DNA of 24,144 nucleotides from a virus. Below, one piece after another: positions 5,110-12,062 of the stretch. Positions within the stretch are counted from its first letter, which is position 1. Each line of letters opens with the position of its first letter. Both the position numbers and the translations under genes were made by a program. Under the pieces are notes generated by a model. It worked only from the letters and a program-made list of their open reading frames with translations, did not search any database and was not told the origin of the DNA. The stretch is taken from positions 1 to 24,144 of the IMG/VR virus record IMGVR_UViG_3300030098_000913. One strand, written 5' to 3'.

Positions 5110-5136
5110 GCGCAGCGGGGTTCTGCGCGTTAGAAC
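5110..5136 (+). promoter_or_regulatory. Overlapping hairpins between DUF932 and integrase genes
   Basis: GCGCAG (5110-5115) pairs perfectly with CTGCGC (5123-5128), loop 7 nt. GTTCT (5120-5124) can instead pair with AGAAC (5132-5136). They share bases, so only one can form. No U-run follows, so this is not a classic terminator; an attenuator or processing site ahead of int is possible. The rest of the 124-nt gap holds a GGGATCCC palindrome and a TTGACA (5204-5209) without a matching -10. Confidence 0.3.
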
Positions 5137-5223
5137 AGGAATGGGATCCCTCCTCCTTCATATCCACTAAGGAATGTGGGAGGCGGTGGTCCCAAAATCA
5201 ATGTTGACACACAGGAGGTAGTC

Positions 5224-6285
5224 ATGGCAATAAGTAAAAGAGGGGATTCTTTCCAAGTTTCCGTTTCATACCGGGGGCGAAGGGTCCGAAAGGCTTTCCG
5301 CGACAGGCAGGAAGCATTGAAATATGAGGCTGAGGTCACAGCCGATATGTTGGCAGGGAGGGAACCAAGGGATTTGACTAAGAAATCTAGACGGAAGGGA
5401 GTGCCGCTTACGGTCGGGGGGATGGCTGATCACGTGTACGAGATGGAGTGGAAGTATCAGAAGTCTGCTGATCACACCTATAACAGGGCGCAGAAGGTCG
5501 TCGATTACTTTGGCGAGAGCACGCCTCTGGAATCCATTACTTCGTACTCATTGGAAGCGTATTCACTTCATCTAAGGAACGTAGAACAGAATGGTCCAGC
5601 GACGATCAACAGGAAGATGGCGATCATCAGTAAGATCCTGTCATACGCTCACAGGCATGAAGTAATCAAGTTCAAGCCCCGAGTAAACAGTCAGCGAGAA
5701 CCTGACGGACGGATGAAGTACTACACGAAGGAGGAGGAGGAAGCGATCACGAACAAGATGGTCGAGTTGAACTCCCCCAAAAACTACTTTTGTTGCCTCT
5801 GTGATTTCTTCCGCATTCTTGTTGATACAGGTATGCGTAGGGGCGAGTGTCTCAGTTTGGAGTGGGAGGATATTGACTTCAAGAAGAATCAGATCACACT
5901 CCCCGACCCGGATCAGATCAAAGCGGCGTTGCCGAGGTCGATACCGATGACTACTAGAGTCAAGAAGATCTTCACTAAGAGGCGGATAGATAAGTGCGAT
6001 CGCCGTAAGCCATTCTTATTCACTTCGCACCAAATAGATAAAGAGGTACAGAAGTTTAAAGACAAGGTATATGGTTCCGATGAACCTTATATGGATATTG
6101 AGGATGTCGCGTTGTTCCACACCTGTAGACATACGTTCATCTCTAGGCTCCTTCAGAAAGGGGTTCCGTTGACGACTGTCCGTGAACTGGCAGGACACCG
6201 AGATATCAGTACGACAATGAGATACGCTCACTTGTCACCAAACAATCATACAGATGCAATATCATTACTGGAGTCGGATGAATAA
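5224..6285 (+). CDS. int: Tyrosine recombinase (phage integrase), 353 aa
   Basis: Site-specific recombinase that would insert the phage at a host tRNA gene. Residues 1-60 look like an arm-type DNA-binding domain, 65-150 the core-binding SAM-like domain, and 165-345 the catalytic domain. Visible catalytic residues are Arg205 (TGMRRGE), His299 and Arg302 (HTCRH), His325 (LAGH) and the nucleophile Tyr334 (MRYAH). ATG 5224 is chosen because AGGAGGT sits 3 nt upstream; an upstream GTG extension is unlikely. Length is normal for P4/lambda-type integrases. The attP-like site lies 100 bp after the stop, and no excisionase is recognisable. Confidence 0.93.
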   Translation: MAISKRGDSFQVSVSYRGRRVRKAFRDRQEALKYEAEVTADMLAGREPRDLTKKSRRKGVPLTVGGMADHVYEMEWKYQKSADHTYNRAQKVVDYFGESTPLESITSYSLEAYSLHLRNVEQNGPATINRKMAIISKILSYAHRHEVIKFKPRVNSQREPDGRMKYYTKEEEEAITNKMVELNSPKNYFCCLCDFFRILVDTGMRRGECLSLEWEDIDFKKNQITLPDPDQIKAALPRSIPMTTRVKKIFTKRRIDKCDRRKPFLFTSHQIDKEVQKFKDKVYGSDEPYMDIEDVALFHTCRHTFISRLLQKGVPLTTVRELAGHRDISTTMRYAHLSPNNHTDAISLLESDE

Positions 6286-6322
6286 TATGTGTCCGGCACT
6301 GTGTCCCAAGACGGATTTTGGG

Positions 6323-6336
6323 GGGACTCAAGTCCC
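6323..6336 (+). other. Small hairpin after integrase gene
   Basis: GGGAC-TCAA-GTCCC, a 5-bp stem with a 4-nt loop, 38 nt after the int stop. No U-run follows on the + strand, so termination is uncertain. It may mark the edge of the attachment region. Confidence 0.35.
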
Positions 6337-6357
6337 ATCGGAATGTTGTATACTGTG

Positions 6358-6449
6358 CTGTATAGAAGACACAAGGGAACGATTGGTAGCGGAGGAGGGA
6401 TTTGAACTCCATTCGCTGACAAACATCCCTACCAGTTTTTTCTATACAG
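6358..6449. repeat. Inverted repeat flanking the attP core
   Basis: CTGTATAGAA (6358-6367) and its exact reverse complement TTCTATACAG (6440-6449) lie either side of the tRNA-like core. GTTGTATAC (6345-6353) and GTTGCATAC (6458-6466) also flank it as a near-direct repeat. These are natural candidates for integrase arm-type or accessory-factor sites. Confidence 0.45.
6384..6410 (-). other. attP: Probable attP core: tRNA 3' end
   Basis: Read on the minus strand, the segment carries the end of a tRNA gene: T-loop GTTCAAAT, then CCCTC, acceptor CTCCGCT, discriminator A and CCA. No 5' half exists, and the T-stem 5' side is already mismatched (GGAG rather than GGGG), as expected where host identity ends. 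So at least 24 bp (6384-6407) probably match a host tRNA. The 3' end resembles CAU-anticodon (Met-type) tRNAs of proteobacteria. Its position just after int is the standard arrangement. Confidence 0.8.
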
Positions 6450-6492
6450 ATCAATAAGTTGCATACCGCAGTCAGCGGAGCCACAACGGAGT

Positions 6493-8910
6493 GTGTCTTT
6501 AGTCGTGTCCGAACATAAAAACAATCAATCAAAACTGGAAGAAGAAATGGTCTCTCTTGGGAGGGACCGTTATCACCACAAAGTCAAACGTGCGAAGGAG
6601 ACTTCACTGGAGTCAACGACAGCGGTCGGTCAACACTTACTTTCTGAATCAATCGATCTCATGAGTGAGTCTTTGAAGAGTTGGCTGCGATCCGCTGAAC
6701 ACGCTCCCGGTAAACGACATCGGGCTTATCCTTTCTTGATCGAAATCCCGGTGAAGGTTACGTCGGCGTTGACTGCTCGTTCTATTCTTGACTGCATCAG
6801 TATCGAGAGGAAGATCGCTAGCACCGCCGTCGCAATCGGGAGGCTTCTCGAAGATGAATTGAAGTTCAGAAAGATTAAATCAGAAGAACCAGCACTCTGG
6901 AATCAAATCAACAGAGTATTGGATCGCTTCAAATCACAGAAGACGAAGTCTAAGTTTATTAACAGGACTATTAAGTACCACAAAGTCGTCGTCCCTCAAT
7001 GGAGCAGGCAAGAAGCAGCCGCTGTTGGTTTAACTTGCATTGAACTGCTACGACAATCAACAGGGATTATTGAAACAGTCACGAGGAGAGACGCTCAAGG
7101 AAGATCTTATACGATCGTCAGGCCGACCGATGAGTTGATGACTTGGATGAAGAACTCCCATGAGTTCAAAGAACTTCTCAACCCCGTCTGGCTACCGATG
7201 GTGGAGACTCCGGTTGATTGGAACAATGTCTACATCGGAGGGTATCAGTCCGTTAACTACAGACGACGACCGTTGATCAAAACGCATGACTCGGCGTATC
7301 TCGAAGAGGCTGCCGGGGCTGAAATGTCAACCGTCTACGGTGCTGTAAATATGTTGCAGCGTACTCCGTACACGATCGATGGACAGATGCTTGAGGTTCT
7401 TCGACATTGTTGGGACAGTGGGCTTCCTATTGGTGGACTCCCATCTCTTGAGGATGACATCGTTCCGAACAAACCGGCGGACATCGGAACCAATAAAGAG
7501 TCGAGACGTAGATGGAGGAAGGCAGCGGCTCGAACTCACTTTGAAAACGAGAGACAGAAATCAAAACGTCTCCAAGTAATGAAGGTTCTTCATCTCGCTG
7601 ATAAGTTCATCAACGATAGTCTTTACTTTGTTCACCAGTTGGATTTCAGGGGCCGAGGTTATCCTGTTCCCTACTTCCTCCAACCTCAGGGAACGTCTTA
7701 TGTTCAGTCGCTGATGAATTTCGGTCGAGGTGAATTGCTTGATGACTCGGGGATCATGTGGCTTTACACAGCAGTAGCATCCAAGTGGGGACTAGATAAG
7801 CAGCCGTACAGAGAGCGACTTAGATGGACTGAAGACAACATTGAGATGATCCGAAGAATCGGAGAGTCTCCGATTAATGAGAAGATGTGGGCAGACGCAG
7901 ATGACCCTTGGCACTTCGCGAGGCTCTGTGTTGAAATTAATAGACTGCATAATGAAGGCGGTAAGTTCAGATCAAACCTTCCAATCAGTGTGGATGCGAC
8001 AAACCAAGGACACCAGATCTACGCAATGCTTCTAAGGGATCCTCTCGGCGGAGTACTGACAAACGTAGTGCCCGGAGACTTCCCAGAAGACTTGTATGGC
8101 CGAGTTGCTGATTCAGTGATTGAGAAGTTGAAGAGAGATGATCATCCGTATGCGGGAACATGGTTAGAGTTCGGCGTCGATAGGAAGACGACCAAGAGGC
8201 CAACAATGACGTTGACGTATGGGAGTACTTTCTTCTCATGCCGTTCATATACGACCGATTGGTTCTACGATAAGTTGAAATCAGGAGTACCTAATCCGTT
8301 CGGGGATGAGACGTACAAGCCCTGTAATTATCTTGCGGAAAAGATATGGGAGTCCATCAGCGAGGCTGTTCACTCTGCTCGGGTCGGCATGGATTGGCTG
8401 AAAGGAATAGCATCGCTTCTTGTTGACAACGCAGTGACTCCAAGATGGGTCAGCCCTCTCGGGTTCCCTGTCAAGATGCATTATGAGAACACTAATAAGT
8501 ACGCAGTCAAAACTCTAGTAGGAGGAACGCTACGCCAACATCGATTGAGAATACCTAACGGAACCACGAACAGGAGGAAGACAGTCAACGCAATCTGTCC
8601 CAACGTAATTCATGCGATCGATGGCTTGGGAGGTCTACTGGGATTGACTCTTAATAAAATGGAATCAATGGGAGTTCATGATGCAAGAGGTGTTCACGAT
8701 TCAATCGGAGTACATGCTCGAAATGTCGAAACACTACAAGCCTGTGTCAGAGAGGCAACGGTAGAAATATTTTCTGAAAATCAACTGGAAATACTGGGTA
8801 ATCAGTTTGCGGCCATGTTGCCTTCTGGAGTATCATTACCAAGCCTGCCTGAGATGGGAACCCTAGATATCGCAGATGTGCTGCGGTCTAAATACTACTT
8901 CAATCCATAA
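6493..8910 (+). CDS. T7-type single-subunit DNA-directed RNA polymerase, 805 aa
   Basis: Transcribes the middle and late phage genes. Alignment by eye to T7 gp1 (883 aa) gives Asp501 = T7 D537 and Asp736 = D812 (GVHDSIG) as metal ligands, and Arg564, Lys568, Tyr576 = R627, K631, Y639 (DRKTTKRPTMTLTYGS). DFRGRGYP near 384-391 matches DWRGRVYA. Motif A is unusual: DATNQGHQIYA where T7 has DGSCSGIQHFSA. The specificity-loop region (about 672-700) is shorter than in T7. The start is uncertain: GTG 6493 has poor spacing to CGGAG (6487-6491), GTG 6505 fits better, and ATG 6547 has GGAAGAAG before it. The coding sequence also contains the 19-bp palindrome. Confidence 0.95.
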   Translation: MSLVVSEHKNNQSKLEEEMVSLGRDRYHHKVKRAKETSLESTTAVGQHLLSESIDLMSESLKSWLRSAEHAPGKRHRAYPFLIEIPVKVTSALTARSILDCISIERKIASTAVAIGRLLEDELKFRKIKSEEPALWNQINRVLDRFKSQKTKSKFINRTIKYHKVVVPQWSRQEAAAVGLTCIELLRQSTGIIETVTRRDAQGRSYTIVRPTDELMTWMKNSHEFKELLNPVWLPMVETPVDWNNVYIGGYQSVNYRRRPLIKTHDSAYLEEAAGAEMSTVYGAVNMLQRTPYTIDGQMLEVLRHCWDSGLPIGGLPSLEDDIVPNKPADIGTNKESRRRWRKAAARTHFENERQKSKRLQVMKVLHLADKFINDSLYFVHQLDFRGRGYPVPYFLQPQGTSYVQSLMNFGRGELLDDSGIMWLYTAVASKWGLDKQPYRERLRWTEDNIEMIRRIGESPINEKMWADADDPWHFARLCVEINRLHNEGGKFRSNLPISVDATNQGHQIYAMLLRDPLGGVLTNVVPGDFPEDLYGRVADSVIEKLKRDDHPYAGTWLEFGVDRKTTKRPTMTLTYGSTFFSCRSYTTDWFYDKLKSGVPNPFGDETYKPCNYLAEKIWESISEAVHSARVGMDWLKGIASLLVDNAVTPRWVSPLGFPVKMHYENTNKYAVKTLVGGTLRQHRLRIPNGTTNRRKTVNAICPNVIHAIDGLGGLLGLTLNKMESMGVHDARGVHDSIGVHARNVETLQACVREATVEIFSENQLEILGNQFAAMLPSGVSLPSLPEMGTLDIADVLRSKYYFNP
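7857..7875 (+). repeat. Palindromic hairpin inside RNA polymerase gene, copy 8
   Basis: AATCGGAGAGTCTCCGATT, identical over 19 nt to the intergenic copy at 2864-2882. It codes IGESPI at residues 456-461, aligned without a gap to T7 AKSPL, so it is not an added peptide. Confidence 0.75.
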
Positions 8911-8923
8911 GGAGGATTCACGA

Positions 8924-9520
8924 ATGAAAAATAAGAACGAGAAGATCACGACGCCGATCGGGACGGCAATCTGGCCCAAACTAAATAAGCCAGAAACAAA
9001 ATTCAATAAGGACGGTGTTTATGAAGTCAAACTTCGTCTGAACGCAGAAGACTCCAAGGGAGTCATGGATTCCATCGGGGCGGTGCTTAATGCACATATC
9101 GCTGAGATGGAAGGAAGTAAGCCAAAGATGGCTCCGCTTCCGTACAAAGAAGTCATGGATGACAAGGGGAATCCCACCGGCGAGTTTGATTTCAAATTCA
9201 AGATGAAGGCTGTCGGTGGGTACGGAGATGAGAAGTGGACCCAGCGTCCAACATTGTTCGACTCAGAGTTGAAGCCAATGACTGAAGATATCGGCGGAGG
9301 GTCGAAAATTCAAGTCGGTGCTGAACTCGTCCCCTACTACACTGCTGCTATCGGAGCCGGAGTATCTCTTCGACTCAAGGTAGTCAAGGTGTTTGAACTC
9401 GTTTCATTCAGTAGGGGTGGAGCAGATCAATGGGAGTTCTCTGAAGGAGGTGATTTTGTCACTGAGGGAAGCGAGATGGCTTCTGAAGGAGTAACTCCTA
9501 GCGATGAGTTCGATTTCTGA
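8924..9520 (+). CDS. Single-stranded DNA-binding protein, T7 gp2.5-like, 198 aa
   Basis: Coats ssDNA and helps couple primase-helicase and polymerase. The family pattern is seen in the N-terminal TPIGTAIWPKLNKPETKFN..GVYEVKLRL, then PYKEVMDDKGNPTGEFDFKFKM and GAGVSLRLKVVKVFEL, and finally an acidic tail ending in an aromatic residue (SDEFDF). In T7 gp2.5 the acidic tail and terminal Phe are essential for protein contacts. ATG 8924 has GGAGG 8 nt upstream; an upstream in-frame start inside the polymerase gene is less likely. The gene follows the RNA polymerase gene as in T7, and its last 17 nt overlap the next gene. Confidence 0.9.
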   Translation: MKNKNEKITTPIGTAIWPKLNKPETKFNKDGVYEVKLRLNAEDSKGVMDSIGAVLNAHIAEMEGSKPKMAPLPYKEVMDDKGNPTGEFDFKFKMKAVGGYGDEKWTQRPTLFDSELKPMTEDIGGGSKIQVGAELVPYYTAAIGAGVSLRLKVVKVFELVSFSRGGADQWEFSEGGDFVTEGSEMASEGVTPSDEFDF

Positions 9521-9977
9521 AATACGATTTCGTAAACATCGGGGCAAGCCTCGGTGGTCGATATTCATCCCGTTGGATCCTGTCCCGGCCTCTAGACCAA
9601 GGTTTACGAGGTCGGGCAGGGTCTACTTCGGGAAGCGGTATACCGCATTCAGAAAGGAGGCGGACGCTCTCTTTAAACTGACTGAATTTCCTATTGAGTT
9701 TCCGCTGAGCGGTCCTCTCGCAGTCAGTGCAAAGTTCATCGTCACGCCTCCAAAGACGACGAAGCGATATTCCCCGAGGGGGGATGTCGATAATTATTTC
9801 AAAACACTGGATGTTCTAAATCAGATCGTCTGGTGGGATGATGACCAGTTGGTTTGGGCCTGCATGAGCAAGTCGTTTGGAGACCGCGCTGGTATTGAAT
9901 TGGAGGTAATGGAAATTGACGGAGTTCCTAAGGCACGAGCCTTGCCCCAGATGTTCATCAAGGGACAATCTGGCTAG
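9504..9977 (+). CDS. RusA-like Holliday junction resolvase, 157 aa
   Basis: Endonuclease for branched DNA, occupying the place of T7 endonuclease I (gene 3). RusA-family signs are PLDPVPASRPRFTRSGRVYF near the N-terminus, then PRGDVDNYFKTLDVLN (Asp94, Asp96, Lys100), WWDDDQ (Asp112-114) and Lys123, matching the acidic catalytic cluster and lysine of E. coli RusA. ATG 9504 overlaps the SSB stop by 17 nt and has GAAGGAG upstream. The 3' end overlaps the primase start by 62 nt. Replacing endonuclease I with RusA keeps the function with an unrelated fold. Confidence 0.88.
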   Translation: MSSISEIRFRKHRGKPRWSIFIPLDPVPASRPRFTRSGRVYFGKRYTAFRKEADALFKLTEFPIEFPLSGPLAVSAKFIVTPPKTTKRYSPRGDVDNYFKTLDVLNQIVWWDDDQLVWACMSKSFGDRAGIELEVMEIDGVPKARALPQMFIKGQSG

Positions 9978-11520
9978 GTACACAGACGGTCACGCATTCT
10001 GTTTTGGATGTAGTTATTACGAACACGGAGATGGCACAACAACCCAGATAAAGGAGACTCACAAAGTGTCTGGATTGATTGATTATGAAATCGTTCCTCT
10101 CAACCGTAGAGGCATTGATATTGAAACCTGTAAGCAGTGGAAGTATGGCGTAGGAGAATATGACGGACAGCCCGTTCAAGTGGCAAACTACTCGAACAGT
10201 ACTGGTCAAGTCATCGCCCAGAAACTTCGCTTCTCTGATAAACGATTCAAGTGGCTCGGAGATACGAGTCAAGTAGAACTATTCGGGATCAACCTCTGGA
10301 GAGACGGCGGCAAGATGGTCGTCGTTACTGAAGGAGAGATTGACAGCCTTAGTATCAGCAAGGCTAACGGAGGTAAGTGGCCTGTCGTCTCTGTCCCTAA
10401 CGGGGCGAAGTCGGCAGCGAAGGTTGTAGCAAAGCATATTGATTGGCTTGAGACTTTCGAGTCCGTCATTCTCTGCTTCGATCAGGATGATGCGGGACGT
10501 ACTGCTGCTGTCGAAGCGGCTCAGATGTTGAGTCCCGGTAAAGTCAAGATCGTCACCAGCCTTCCACAGAAGGATGCGAACGACTGTATCCAGAACGGTC
10601 AGATCAGAGAACTGATGGATGCGATCTGGGGCGCGAAGTCATTCAGACCTGATGGAGTCATCCCCGGTGAAGAGACTTGGGATCTGATTATTGCTGATGA
10701 TGGAAGGCAGTCGATCCCGTACACGTTCTCTGGTCTCAACGATATGTTGTTCGGAATGCGGGGAGGAGAACTCGTCACCCTCACTGCTGGAACGGGTATC
10801 GGTAAATCTAGTATCGCTCGTAAGTGGGCTTATGACCTGAACAAGGAGGGCCACCGGGTCGGCTACATCGCTCTCGAAGAGAGTATTCGGAAGACTGCGG
10901 AGAACATCATGGGATTTGAAATGGAGATCCCTCCGCACCGATGGGAACTTGAGGGCGTCACTGAAGAACAGAAGAGGAAAGCGTTTGAAGCAACTATTGG
11001 TTCAGGCAGGATGGTCCTCTACGATCACTGGGGATCTATTGATCCCGCTAATCTACTTAACAGAATTCGGTACATGGCGAGGGCTATGGACTGCAAGTAC
11101 ATCTTCCTCGATCACTTGTCGATCGTGGTGAGTGCTTTGGAATCTGGCGATGAGCGTCGGATGATTGACAGCACGATGACGAAACTCCGCTCACTGGTCG
11201 AGGAGACTGGAGTACACCTCGTTCTCGTGTCACACCTACGTCGGCCAGATGGGAGATCACATGAAGAAGGTGGGGCTACTAGCCTTTCTCAGTTGCGTGG
11301 TAGCCATGCTATTGCCCAACTCAGCGACGCAGTCATCGGCTGCGAAAGAAACCAACAGGACGACACGGCAGCCAACAGGCTCACGCTCCGAGTCCTCAAA
11401 AACAGATACGCAGGACTCACAGGAGTATGTCAGACTCTTGAATATGATGATCAGACAGGACTCCTCCATGAATGGGTCGCCCCGGAAGTCATCGACATCC
11501 CCGGCGTCAACACCCAATGA
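9916..11520 (+). CDS. Bifunctional DNA primase-helicase, T7 gp4-like, 534 aa
   Basis: Primes lagging strands and unwinds the fork. Domains in order: zinc-binding CPRC...CFGC (Cys10, 13, 29, 32); TOPRIM VVVTEGEID (Glu139) and CFDQDDAGR (189-195); linker; DnaB-type helicase with Walker A AGTGIGKSS (Lys297), LEES (Glu321), Walker B IFLDH (Asp399), VSH (440), LRGSHAIAQLSDAVI and KNRYAG (Arg497, a candidate arginine finger). TTG 9916 is the start because GGAGGT lies 8 nt upstream and only this start keeps the first two zinc cysteines. The C-terminus ends without the acidic tail of T7 gp4. The last 260 nt also encode the start of the lysozyme. Confidence 0.93.
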   Translation: MTEFLRHEPCPRCSSRDNLARYTDGHAFCFGCSYYEHGDGTTTQIKETHKVSGLIDYEIVPLNRRGIDIETCKQWKYGVGEYDGQPVQVANYSNSTGQVIAQKLRFSDKRFKWLGDTSQVELFGINLWRDGGKMVVVTEGEIDSLSISKANGGKWPVVSVPNGAKSAAKVVAKHIDWLETFESVILCFDQDDAGRTAAVEAAQMLSPGKVKIVTSLPQKDANDCIQNGQIRELMDAIWGAKSFRPDGVIPGEETWDLIIADDGRQSIPYTFSGLNDMLFGMRGGELVTLTAGTGIGKSSIARKWAYDLNKEGHRVGYIALEESIRKTAENIMGFEMEIPPHRWELEGVTEEQKRKAFEATIGSGRMVLYDHWGSIDPANLLNRIRYMARAMDCKYIFLDHLSIVVSALESGDERRMIDSTMTKLRSLVEETGVHLVLVSHLRRPDGRSHEEGGATSLSQLRGSHAIAQLSDAVIGCERNQQDDTAANRLTLRVLKNRYAGLTGVCQTLEYDDQTGLLHEWVAPEVIDIPGVNTQ

Positions 11521-11887
11521 GTACAGGGAACTGCTTGACGCGATACGCTCGGTTGAGACGGGAGGACACGATAACCCGTCAGAAGCAATCGGAGATGGCG
11601 GGCGATCGCTTGGGCCTTATCAAATATCAGAAGACTACTGGCTCGACGCTATCGAGTTCAGCGGTATCGGAGGTAAATATGAAGATGTCAAACAAGAAGA
11701 GTACGCAGAAAGAATCATCTGTGCCTACTGGGACCGATGGTGCGGAGACGGATCATGGGAAACTAGGTCACGCACGCATAACGGGGGGCCGTTGGGATCG
11801 TGGAAAACTGCTACAAAAAGATACTGGGAAGCCGTGTCCAATCGTCTTGAAGAACGGAGAATTAGCAACATGGCGTCAGATCGCTGA
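11261..11887 (+). CDS. Secreted lysozyme-like endolysin (i-type/destabilase-like), 208 aa
   Basis: Predicted peptidoglycan hydrolase. MKKVGLLAFLSCVVAMLLPNS is a Sec signal peptide, likely cut after SAA (residues 26-28), then a Ser/Thr-rich linker to about 86. The catalytic domain has IRSVETGG (Glu99, candidate acid), GDGG.SLGPYQI (118-122), YW.DA (126-130) and a late RTHNGGPLG, the order seen in invertebrate-type lysozymes and their phage relatives. GGGAG lies 5 nt before ATG 11261; another ATG at 11249 is in frame. The signal and linker are coded inside the helicase gene (+1 frame), and the domain begins at its stop. The 3' end overlaps the HTH gene. A signal peptide implies export without a holin pore. 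Confidence 0.82.
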   Translation: MKKVGLLAFLSCVVAMLLPNSATQSSAAKETNRTTRQPTGSRSESSKTDTQDSQEYVRLLNMMIRQDSSMNGSPRKSSTSPASTPNEYRELLDAIRSVETGGHDNPSEAIGDGGRSLGPYQISEDYWLDAIEFSGIGGKYEDVKQEEYAERIICAYWDRWCGDGSWETRSRTHNGGPLGSWKTATKRYWEAVSNRLEERRISNMASDR

Positions 11888-12062
11888 CTGGATATCGGAG
11901 GAAGAAGGAACCAAGATACCTCATCAGACAGTCCAGAGAGCATTCGATGCGACTCTGATCCGGCTCAAAAAGTCACTGATGGAGGATCCTTTTATCCTTT
12001 CGTACTTGAGAGACAATAACTTCAATATCCCAGAGGAAGAAGAAAAGGAAGGAGACTCATGA
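11679..12062 (+). CDS. Putative helix-turn-helix DNA-binding protein, 127 aa
   Basis: Residues 60-100 (GELATWRQIADWISEEEGTKIPHQTVQRAFDATLIRLKKSL) read like a helix-turn-helix of the sigma region 4 type (TWRQIADWI..., ...HQTVQRAFDATLIRLKK). The C-terminus is very acidic (PEEEEKEGDS). The N-terminal 70 residues overlap the lysozyme gene in its +1 frame and are polar and low in complexity. GGAGGT (11669-11674) supports ATG 11679 or 11685. The TGA overlaps the DNA polymerase ATG. It could regulate transcription or adapt a host or phage polymerase; the exact role is unknown. Confidence 0.65.
   Translation: MKMSNKKSTQKESSVPTGTDGAETDHGKLGHARITGGRWDRGKLLQKDTGKPCPIVLKNGELATWRQIADWISEEEGTKIPHQTVQRAFDATLIRLKKSLMEDPFILSYLRDNNFNIPEEEEKEGDS

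Noticed and set aside
5204-5232. TTGACA before the integrase as a sigma70 promoter
   Set aside because: No acceptable -10 at 16-18 bp spacing, and the start site would fall within the coding sequence.
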